Source of the DNA: CAWUJK01 sp964586815
Lineage (GTDB): Bacteria > Patescibacteriota > Gracilibacteria > BD1-5 > UBA6164
Assembly (NCBI GenBank): GCA_964586815.1
Contig: CAZPIB010000052.1
Coordinates: forward strand, 1 to 6,180
Length of the DNA: 6,180 nucleotides
Direction: 5' to 3'
Shown: piece after piece, positions 1 through 6,180 of the stretch
Position numbering within the stretch: the stretch's first letter is position 1
Layout: each line of letters opens with the position of its first letter
Translations under genes and position numbers: made by a program
Notes under the pieces: generated by a model
What the model was told of the DNA's origin: nothing
The model's database searches: none
What the model saw: only the letters and a program-made list of their open reading frames with translations

Positions 1-134
1 ATTTTCTTTAAAAAAATGCTCCATAATATATTTCATTAAACTAGTTTTTCAAACTTGTCTAGCTCAATAAAATAATAATATATCATCAGTATCTAGAAAA
101 ATCTCTATTTTTTTAGTATATCTCTTTTAATCAT
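1..134 (-). CDS. AAA-family ATPase (DUF4143-type), 5' end only, frame broken at an A7 run
   Basis: N-terminal ~45 residues of a P-loop ATPase that continues beyond base 1. Starting from ATG at 134-132 the protein begins MIKRDILKK and then meets TAG at 107-105, immediately after seven A's (108-114 on the + strand). Adding one base to the run gives a continuous reading: MIKRDILKK, IEIFLDTDDILLFY, then the Walker A loop GARQVGKTS (residues about 24-32, bases 66-40), then LMKYIMEHFF. Both Walker A glycines are TGA codons. A short basic start, an acidic 'LDTDD' stretch and Walker A near residue 25 are typical of the AAA ATPases that carry a C-terminal DUF4143 domain, which are common accessory proteins in CPR genomes. 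The DUF4143 part is outside the window, so this family call is inference. The broken frame may be a real mutation, a sequencing error in the homopolymer, or slippage. There is no ATG, GTG or TTG that opens the downstream frame on its own. Confidence 0.72.
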
Positions 135-241
135 ATTGAATAATTTTAATAGTAGAGTATATAAAATATTAAATATTTTTAATAGTTTACTTGTTTTTTT
201 AAATTAAGCCAAAATTATTTTCATTTATTTGTATTTTTGAT

Positions 242-281
242 ACCGGTCTTTAGTACAATATTATTAGTTCACAAGACCAGT
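242..281 (-). terminator. GC-rich hairpin just after abiEii (possible terminator or 3'-end structure)
   Basis: The arms ACTGGTCTT (281-273) and AAGACCGGT (250-242) pair over nine positions in the minus-strand transcript, with one G-U wobble. In the plus-strand transcript the same position is a C/A mismatch, so the hairpin favours the minus RNA. The stem is much richer in G and C than its surroundings and begins 17 bases after the abiEii stop. The loop is 22 bases, and no U-tract follows the stem, so it is not a standard intrinsic terminator. An AAGGAG (287-282) lies between the stop codon and the stem. Confidence 0.4.
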
Positions 282-297
282 CTCCTTATAAAATTTT

Positions 298-999
298 TTA
301 TATTAATCAATGTAATAGAAAAATAGTTTCTTGCAATAGATTATCTTTTATATTTATTTTTTGTTTTTCATCTAGTACTTCTCATAATCACTCTAAGATA
401 GAATGATTATTTGGCAATTGTTCTAAAAATATAATACATTCTTTTATATATTCTTCTACTGTTTTTCATGACTTTTGAGATATTAAATCATAATTTATTT
501 TAAGTCATTGCTTTAATATAAAATGTATATCAAAAATATCTCTATTTGCTAAGTTGTTTCTACTTGTTAATGCTATAAATTTATTTGCACACATATCTTC
601 TATGTTCATTAAATTTATCTGTATTCACATAAAATTTTTGAAATTATAATTTCAAGATATTCATCTTTTACTTATTTCTATTTTTATATTATGATCTATA
701 TCTCAATATGATAGTAAAGCAAATATAGTATGTCTTTTAATTCTTAAGTCTTTTATTTTTCAAAAATCTTTGATAATGTTTCATATTTTTTCTAAAATTA
801 TTTTTTCTTGTTTTTTATCAACTAAATCAAAATCTAAATCAGTAGAAAATCTAGGTAAGTTATATAAAAAATATAAAGCTGTTCATCATTTAAATACTAA
901 ATTCCTAGCAAGTACAGGGTCTTTAGATATTTTAAGTAAAATATTAAGCATAATATTTTTATGTATTTTCTTATTCAATTTTGTTATTATAGCATTCAT
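298..999 (-). CDS. abiEii: AbiEii-family nucleotidyltransferase toxin (type IV toxin-antitoxin)
   Basis: 233 residues, ATG to TAA, read with TGA = Gly. It belongs to the nucleotidyl transferase AbiEii/AbiGii toxin family (PF08843-type, DNA polymerase beta-like fold). The hallmark motifs are present in order. GGTALYFLYNLPRFST at residues 38-53 is the nucleotide-binding GG[T/S] motif, and DLDFD at 54-58 carries the metal-binding aspartates. KIEIS at 106-110 is the next strand. EDMCANKFIALTSR...ANRDIFDIHFIL at about 134-162 matches the conserved C-terminal helical motif (K, then R, then RD..D). Family members transfer nucleotides, and related toxins act on tRNA; the exact target here is unknown. 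The ATG lies inside the end of abiEi, the usual arrangement for this pair, and suggests translational coupling. All 13 glycines I count are TGA and none is GGN, so the gene could not make a full protein in a standard-code host. All catalytic motifs look intact. Confidence 0.93.
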
Positions 1000-1580
1000 A
1001 AGTCTAAATTAGGAAAATATTTTATAATTCTACTTTTCATTATATTTTTTTTATAGATAGGAATTAAATCTACTAGTTTTTTTAAATCTAGAGAATCTAT
1101 ATTATCAAAATGAATATTTTTATATAAATAAATAGTATCTAAAAATGCCCTTTCTTTAGATGCTATTGTATATGTTTCCTTTATAATTAATCATTTATTA
1201 TTTAGTAGTATATCTTCCTTTAAACATCTTAATCTTATGTTAATTCAAACACTATCCCTTTTAACTACTTGAGATTTTTTATATGCAATATCTATTTCTG
1301 TAGGATTGGCTTGAAAGATTATACCATAATGATATAAGGCAGTAAAAAAAGAAATATAACTAGGGCTATATATTTTATTTGCAAATTCTAAAATATTTAT
1401 TTTCTTATTAGGTATTGAATAAATTCATCTATGAAGTCTTTTCAAGTATCATTTTTTTGTATAATTAGATATTTTTAATCTAAGAGAAGTATCTGAACTA
1501 TGTTCAATAATTGTAGATAATTCATTTATTGTAAAAACTGTATTTTGAGAATTTCATATGTTAATAGTAAAATTTTTCAT
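987..1580 (-). CDS. abiEi: AbiEi-type antitoxin and autoregulator (winged helix)
   Basis: 197 residues, ATG to TAA. The N-terminal part (about residues 17-57) reads as a winged helix-turn-helix: INELSTIIEHSS, then SLRLKISNYTKKGYLKRLHRGIYSIP. The closing RGIYSIP is the typical wing motif of AbiEi proteins, and its Gly is TGA. The C-terminal domain carries SYISFFTALYHYGI (74-87), the 'PTEIDIAYKKS' strand (93-103) and IASKERAFLDTIYLY (139-153), all of which match the AbiEi C-terminal antitoxin domain pattern. In this family the protein represses its own operon by binding inverted repeats at the promoter and neutralises the AbiEii toxin by a type IV (no direct contact) mechanism. The start codon sits inside the left arm of a perfect inverted repeat, and the next in-frame stop upstream is TAA at 1595-1593, so ATG 1580 is the only good start. 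There is no Shine-Dalgarno sequence. Six of seven glycines are TGA. The gene overlaps the toxin gene by 13 bases. Confidence 0.9.
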
Positions 1581-1621
1581 ATACTGTATATATTATATAT
1601 TAATATATACAGTATATGAAA
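1575..1621. repeat. Perfect 21-bp inverted repeat: likely AbiEi operator
   Basis: The left arm 1575-1595 and right arm 1601-1621 are exact reverse complements around the 5-base loop TATAT. The core is CATATACTGTATA on the left and TATACAGTATATG on the right. The repeat covers the abiEi start codon (1580-1578) and the whole predicted promoter. AbiEi proteins are known to bind inverted repeats at their own promoter, so this is the obvious operator. It could also fold as a hairpin in read-through transcripts from the flippase gene, which ends 20 bases upstream on the same strand. Confidence 0.8.
1592..1620 (-). promoter_or_regulatory. Predicted abiE promoter inside the inverted repeat
   Basis: On the minus strand TTCATA (1620-1615, 4 of 6 matches to the -35 consensus) is followed after exactly 17 bases by a perfect TATAAT (1597-1592). 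Transcription would begin near 1585, about five bases before the abiEi ATG, giving an almost leaderless mRNA. Because both boxes lie in the inverted repeat, a bound AbiEi dimer would block polymerase directly. In such AT-rich DNA a TATAAT alone is weak evidence; the spacing and position add to it. Confidence 0.6.
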
Positions 1622-1641
1622 TTAAAATTTTTTATCAAATT

Positions 1642-3180
1642 TTATTTTTTTCTTAATTTCTTAATTTCTAAAATAAACACTTTAAAATCTTTATAATTAA
1701 TTATTCAAAATACTATAAACCAAACTAATCATATTAATGAAAAAAACCAAAAACTAACTCATCTAGATAATCATTCAAATAAAGGAATTATAAATTTATA
1801 ACTTAAAATTCACATTAGCAGTAGCAGAGAAATATTTTTTATAAAAAATATATAATCAAATTTTGAAATATATCTTTTTCATAATACTATTTCTGATAAA
1901 ATCCAAATTAGCAACCATCCCAATCAAGTAGCTAAGGCTGCTCAATAAACTCATATTCATTCAAATCCTATAAAATCTACTCAATTTATTAAAATAATAT
2001 TAAAAATAAAATTAAAGGCTAAAGCTATTAAAATAATTTTTAACTTTTGTTTTATTTTTCAAATTCAAGCTAGTAAATTAAAATTAATTTGAAGTAGAAA
2101 ATTAAAAGTTAAAAATAATATTGAATATTGCAATATTTGTCAAGAGACTAAATAATCATTTCAAAATAAAATGTAGGCTATTTTTTCGGCAAATATAAAA
2201 AATAAAATATTAAAAGCCAGAGCAATAGCTATAAAATTTTTTTGTAGTACTTGTTTTACAAGCCTTATTTTTTCATAATTTTTTTCTGCATAAAGTTGTG
2301 AGAAGAGAGGAAATAATAATCCAAATATTGGTCAAATTAACATAAAAGGAATTGAAATAATACTTAAATAAACAGTATATAATCAAGCTTCCTTAGTTCA
2401 TAAAAAATAAATTATCATTTGCATATCCATTTGAGAAAGGATAGTAGCAGCTTGAGCTGCTATAAAAACAACTATAGCATAACTAAAAATTTCTTTCCAT
2501 AGTTTCATAGAAAAACAATATTTAACTCAAGAAAAATACTTCTTATAATATATGGTATAAAAGAAGTAAAGTACAAAAATAATTCAAAAATATAGTCCAC
2601 TTATCCAAGCAATTGCAAAATTATTTATATCTCATATATCTAAAAAACCTATTGTGATTACTGCAATTAAAATAAAACTCATTCTTAAAAATTCCGTAAC
2701 TCTATTGTAAAAAGTATTTTGAACTACTAAGAAAAAACTATTAAATACTTGAAAAATATTTATTCATAAAAAATAAATAGCAAATATTTTTAAAACACTA
2801 CTAGCTTCTTCAGATTTGAAATAATTTTGGGCTAGAAAATCAGCTCAGAAAAATAAAAATAAAGCAATAATTATTCAAGTAATTAATTGAGTTATAAAAG
2901 CATAAGCCAAAATAGTTTTTACTTTTTTATAATCTTTTTTTTCTAAATATTTTGGTATGAAATAATTCATACTTTCAGTCATTCCAAAATCATTAAAACT
3001 AGAAAATAAAACTATTAAACTTATTATTCAATATAATAATCAAACTTCTTCTACTGAAATAGTTCAAGTTATAATAATTTTGATAATATATCAAATAGGG
3101 GCAATAATAAAAGAAAAAAGATATAACCAAAATCCTTTTTTTAGAAATGTTTCAGATAATGTAGAATATTTTATTATCAT
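1642..3180 (-). CDS. Oligosaccharide flippase (MOP superfamily, RfbX/Wzx-like)
   Basis: 512 residues, ATG to TAA, continuous when TGA is read as Gly. The length and layout fit the polysaccharide-biosynthesis (Wzx/RfbX) branch of the MATE/MOP flippases, which have 12-14 membrane helices and move lipid-linked oligosaccharides across the inner membrane. Typical landmarks are visible. The N-terminal KGFWLYLFSFIIAPIGYII leads into SVEEVGLLYGIISLI and FNDFGMTESMNYFIPKYL (about 15-79). 'SQMDMQMIIYFLGTKEAGLY' (about 249-268) is the mid-protein repeat of the fold. 'GPIFGLLFPLFSQLYAEKNYEKI' follows, then 'LLAGIGKIKQKLKI', then GIGVYGAALATGLGW near 408-422. Conserved glycines are mostly TGA. The C-terminal tail is basic (EIKKLRKK). 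The start is the first ATG after an in-frame TAA, and a TATAAT lies 8 bases before it. The substrate cannot be read from sequence. The divergent glycosyltransferase-like neighbour supports a role in surface glycan export. Confidence 0.92.
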
Positions 3181-3181
3181 A

Positions 3182-3202
3182 TTTTTTTATTATAAAGTTT
3201 TT
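3182..3202. repeat. 21-base direct repeat, copy 1 (copy 2 at 3346-3366)
   Basis: An exact 21-base match (seven T's, ATTATAAAG, five T's) to bases 3346-3366. This copy is non-coding and carries the flippase -10 box on the minus strand. The second copy lies 164 bases away inside the divergent membrane-protein gene, where it encodes FFYYKVF. The 13 bases on the left of each copy also agree at 10 positions. It may be a short local duplication, but the low complexity of the sequence makes chance similarity possible. Confidence 0.5.
3189..3194 (-). promoter_or_regulatory. -10 box (TATAAT) of the flippase gene
   Basis: A perfect TATAAT on the minus strand ends 8 bases before the ATG at 3180, so the transcript would start at or within a few bases of the start codon. 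No good -35 box is seen; the best is TTGTTT (3215-3210) at 15-base spacing, which lies just inside the 14-bp inverted repeat. No Shine-Dalgarno sequence precedes the ATG, which is consistent with a leaderless message. Confidence 0.5.
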
Positions 3203-3242
3203 AACATAAAAACAAAAATTTTCTTTACTTTTATGTTAAAAA
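3198..3242. repeat. Perfect 14-bp inverted repeat in the divergent promoter region
   Basis: TTTTTAACATAAAA (3198-3211) and TTTTATGTTAAAAA (3229-3242) are exact reverse complements separated by 17 bases. The repeat lies between the flippase and the glycosyltransferase-like gene, next to the predicted -10 box on one side and overlapping the predicted -35/-10 region on the other. It is therefore placed to act as an operator for both genes. A hairpin with no regulatory role is also possible. Confidence 0.5.
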
Positions 3243-3253
3243 AGTATTATAAA
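3224..3253 (+). promoter_or_regulatory. Possible promoter of the large membrane-protein gene
   Basis: TTTACT (3224-3229) and TATAAA (3248-3253) are separated by 18 bases; each matches the sigma-70-type consensus only in part. A transcript from here would have a leader of about 25-30 bases with no Shine-Dalgarno sequence. The low complexity makes this tentative. Confidence 0.3.
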
Positions 3254-3288
3254 TTTTAATTGTTTTATTATTAAATTTTAAAAAAAAT

Positions 3289-6180
3289 ATGTTAAACTAC
3301 TTAATAAAAATTTTAATTACTATAATATTTTCTTTTATAATAATGTTTTTTTATTATAAAGTTTTTCCAGCTCAAAATTGATTTTTTTCACATTTAATGA
3401 ATTTTGATTGATATATATATTATATAATACCACTTTTAATATTTTATGGGATTTATAAATTTTTTAAATCTTGAAATAAAAAAGAAGAAGTAAAATTTAG
3501 TTTATATGAGCTACTATGATATTTTTTACTAAATTTATTTATTTTATCAATTTTCTTTTTTTGAGTAAATGAGTTTAAGTCTATAGATCGAGAGTGAGTT
3601 TATTGAGCTTTAACTTGAATAGTGCTATTTTTTAAAATAATTTGATTTTCTATTATTCCTACTATTTTAATATTTTTAAGTATATCTTTTGGTAGAAAAA
3701 TTTCAAAAATATTTGGAGTTTTAAAAGATGATAAAGAGGAATGAATTTATAATTTTTTACTTAGTTTAGGATTATGATTTTTCTTATTTTTATTTTTTAT
3801 TACAATAATTGGTCTTGTATGATTTTATAATCTATTTACAATTATATCTATTTTATTTTTATTTATTATATTTTCATATAAAGAGATTTGAGAAATTTTT
3901 AATAAATTTATTAATTATAGAATTACCTTTGATAATCATGACTTAGAAGATAAAAGTCTTATAAAAAATATAAATTTTAAATTACTAACAACTGAATTTT
4001 TATTTATAGTAGCTTGAATAATTCTAGCAATAAATCTTATAAGTATAATGAGACCTATGCCAATAGGTTGGGATGATCTGTGAGCTTATATGAATTTACC
4101 AAGACAAATGGTTTATTATTGAATAATAGATTTTGTAGGGGGAATGTATTCTTGGCAACTTTTTACAGGGATTTGATTTATGATAAGTGAACCAGTTCAG
4201 GCATTTTTTTTGAATAGTGTTTGAGGGTTTTTAAGTTTCATTGTTATGATATTAATCATTTCAGATTTATTGAAAGATAAATTATGAAAAATAAAAACTT
4301 TGATAAATATTCCACTTTTGCTTGCCACAATTTTTATCTCAATGCCAATGATTATTTTTCAACAGGCAAAAGATATGAAGCTTGACCCAGGACTTTTCTT
4401 TGTAAGTATCATTGCTTTATACTTACTAATAAAGTTATTTATTTCTCATAAAAACAAAGAAGAAGATAAAAATATAAGTAAAAATAAAGAAGAATATCAA
4501 AATAAAGAAAAAGAAGAAAAGAAAAAAGTTGATTTTAAAGCAAGTTTAAAAATAATTTTTATTATTTGAATTTTGGCAGGTTTTGCCTTTTCAATAAAAG
4601 TTACAAGCCTACTTTTGATTTCTGCACTTATATGAGTTATATTTTATTCTAAACTAGGTTTCTCTGGATTACTATGATATATATGAATATATTCTGCTCT
4701 TTTTACAAAAGTATGATTATGGAGTTATTTAAATATAGTATATGATAAAACAAATATAGAATGAATTAATTCTGTATCTTTAGTCTTTTTAATTTTTTGA
4801 ATATTATTTTTAATTCTTTGATTTATAAAACATAGAAAAGACTTTTTACAAGTACTTTTTTATGTTTGAATTTTTCTTTTATGAATATTAATTGCTCTTT
4901 TACCTTGGGTTTGAAAGAATATTTATCAAGCAAAAGTTGCTTGAGTAAACATAAGTGTTTGAACTTTAATTTGAGGATATACACAATCTTTTAGACCAGA
5001 TTTTACAAAAATTCACTCAGCAGAGAGATTAGAGCAAATAAAAGAAGAAAAAGCTATAGGAAGATGATTAGATGCTAGTTGAGTAACTACAAATGAAGAT
5101 TTTTGAAGATATTTTGGTTATGAATTATGAATTAATAATTATATAAAATTGCCTTGGAATTTAACAATGCAAATAAATCAAGGTTGAGAATTTACAAATA
5201 TTACTTGGTTGTTTTTAGCTTTTATACCTTTATTATTTATATTTTTACAATATAAAAGAAGAGGCTTAGAATATGTCATATTAGTATTTTTACTATTTAC
5301 AATATTATTACATATTTATAATCCTTGATCTGAATTTTTAACTAATATTTTTAGTCAAATAAAGCTCCCTCTATGATATTTAGTTTTATTTTTAATGGGT
5401 ATTATTCCAATAATATTTTTACTTTTTTCTTTAAAAAATAATAAAGTAAATAAATTATTTAAATTAATCTTAGTATTTAGCTTTATTTATATATTCTTAT
5501 TTGCTATTTCTTCTTTTTGAATTGTTTGGTATTGAATAGTAATGTATTTTTCTTTGCTTTTACTTATTTGAATTGCTTTATTTGAGATTTCTAAATATAG
5601 AGATGATGACTCAGAAAAGAAAAAAGAAATAAAGTTATTTGGAAGTTTTATTATATTTATATTATTTTTAGTTTATTTCTTTTTGAGTGTTTTTCCTCAT
5701 AGTTTTACAAATCTAAAATCAGCTTGATATCAGCATTTTAAAGCTTGAACTTTAGAGGCACAACAAGCAGTTTTTGCTTATAATCCTTATTATAAAAAAA
5801 TATTATTCAGCTTAAATATTGATCAATCTAAACTAGAAAAAGACCAAAGAGAAATTACTTTTCAAAATCTTTTAAGACCAAGTGAAGAAATTCAAAGTGA
5901 AGAAAAAATTTATAGAGTTTGAACATTTTTAAAATACTTTATTATTTGAAATTATAAAAGACTTTTATGAGATAATTTATTAATTACATTTGATACATAT
6001 ATTTTTGATGAAAGATGAGCTAATTATACTGTAGAAAATATGAAAAAATTATGAATAGAATATTTACTTGTAGATTTAAATGCTGCAACAATTGATAATG
6101 ACCCAAGAAGAGATTTAACAAGAAGGTATGAAAATCTACTTAAAACTTTTACAAGTGATAAATTAAAACTTATTGAAACA
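3289..6180 (+). CDS. Large polytopic membrane protein, probably a GT-C-type glycosyltransferase (3' end missing)
   Basis: 964 codons without TAA or TAG, running off the window. Many hydrophobic helices span the length. About 50 TGA codons fall in frame against about 20 GGN, so TGA is the main glycine codon; TGG (seven or so) remains Trp. Landmarks: residues 260-271 are GWDDLGAYMNLP after a transmembrane helix and before VGGMYSWQLFTGI. An acidic pair in a first large outer loop is the catalytic signature of many GT-C enzymes (PMT/GT39-like). Residues about 387-418 are a Lys/Glu-rich loop, presumably cytoplasmic. Residues about 567-640 are a polar loop with GRYFGYELGINNYIKLPWNLTMQINQGGEFT. The last part (about 885-964) is soluble and includes KKLGIEYLLVDLNAATID and DPRRDLTRRYENLL, suggesting an outer C-terminal domain nearly complete at the window end. 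ATG 3289 is the first start after an in-frame TAA at 3250. The glycosyltransferase role is inference from architecture and the adjacent flippase; the reading frame itself is certain. Confidence 0.85.
3346..3366. repeat. 21-base direct repeat, copy 2 (coding)
   Basis: Second exact copy of the repeat at 3182-3202. It falls within the first transmembrane segment of the large plus-strand membrane protein (residues about 20-26). Confidence 0.5.

Noticed and set aside
163..179. AAAATATT-A-AATATTTT palindrome upstream of the ATPase gene
   Set aside because: Short, made only of A and T, and expected often by chance at this composition; no independent support as an operator.
770..1012. 80-codon plus-strand ORF
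   Set aside because: It lies antisense to abiEii and the end of abiEi, which carry strong family motifs on the minus strand; its own translation has no recognisable features and contains low-complexity runs. It is a shadow ORF.
1575..1621. Inverted repeat as an intrinsic terminator of the flippase gene
   Set aside because: The stem is nearly all A-T, lacks a proper U-tract after it, and covers a good promoter and the abiEi start; an operator explains it better, though a secondary role in read-through RNA is not excluded.
1575..1621. Inverted repeats as ends of an insertion sequence
   Set aside because: The arms are separated by only 5 bases and no transposase is encoded anywhere in the window.
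4300..4569. 89-codon plus-strand ORF starting at TTG
   Set aside because: It is in the same frame as the large membrane protein and is only a segment between TGA codons. Under code 25 the frame continues on both sides.
1..6180. TGA = tryptophan (Mycoplasma/Spiroplasma code 4)
   Set aside because: The low GC content suggests it at first, and some membrane stretches tolerate Trp, but TGA occupies invariant glycines of the Walker A, AbiEii GG and AbiEi RGIY motifs, and TGG is used where Trp fits.
1..6180. Degraded region or pseudogenes with many stop codons
   Set aside because: Only TGA interrupts the frames. TAA and TAG are absent inside the four long genes over about 1,900 codons, which is incompatible with decay in such AT-rich DNA.

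Overview
The window is extremely AT-rich (roughly four bases in five are A or T). It is readable only if TGA is a sense codon. Read with TGA = glycine (genetic code 25), it resolves into five long genes that end in TAA or run off the window. The glycine assignment comes from the sequence: both glycines of a Walker A loop, both glycines of the AbiEii nucleotidyltransferase GG motif, and conserved glycines in a winged-helix antitoxin and a MOP-family flippase are all TGA, while TGG is still used at tryptophan-like positions. TGA = Gly is known from Candidatus Absconditabacteria (SR1) and Gracilibacteria (BD1-5), the ultra-small, host-dependent CPR/Patescibacteria. The window most likely comes from one of these.

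Layout. On the minus strand, read from right to left, there are four genes. The first is a lipid-linked oligosaccharide flippase of the MOP/RfbX (Wzx-like) type (3180-1642). The second and third form a type IV toxin-antitoxin pair: abiEi antitoxin/regulator (1580-987) and abiEii nucleotidyltransferase toxin (999-298), which overlap. The fourth is the 5' end of an AAA ATPase of the kind often joined to DUF4143 (134 to beyond base 1), whose frame is broken or shifted at a run of seven A's. On the plus strand, diverging from the flippase, is a very large polytopic membrane protein (3289 to beyond 6180), probably a GT-C-type glycosyltransferase. There are no tRNA or rRNA genes, no CRISPR array and no transposase.

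Regulation. The abiE pair starts inside a perfect 21-bp inverted repeat with a 5-base loop. This repeat also contains a good promoter (TTCATA, 17 bp, TATAAT), so it looks like the autoregulatory AbiEi operator. The flippase also has a TATAAT only 8 bases before its ATG. Both mRNAs are therefore predicted to be leaderless or nearly so, and neither gene has a Shine-Dalgarno sequence. The divergent flippase/glycosyltransferase promoter region holds a perfect 14-bp inverted repeat.

How the parts fit. The divergent flippase and glycosyltransferase-like protein suggest a cell-surface glycan locus, in which one protein moves lipid-linked sugar across the membrane and the other transfers sugar on the outer face. 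The AbiE pair and the ATPase look like an accessory defence/addiction cassette set beside it. The most striking observations concern recoding: the toxin's glycines are all TGA, and the ancestral-looking ATGA stop/start overlap of abiEi/abiEii contains a TGA that now reads as glycine.
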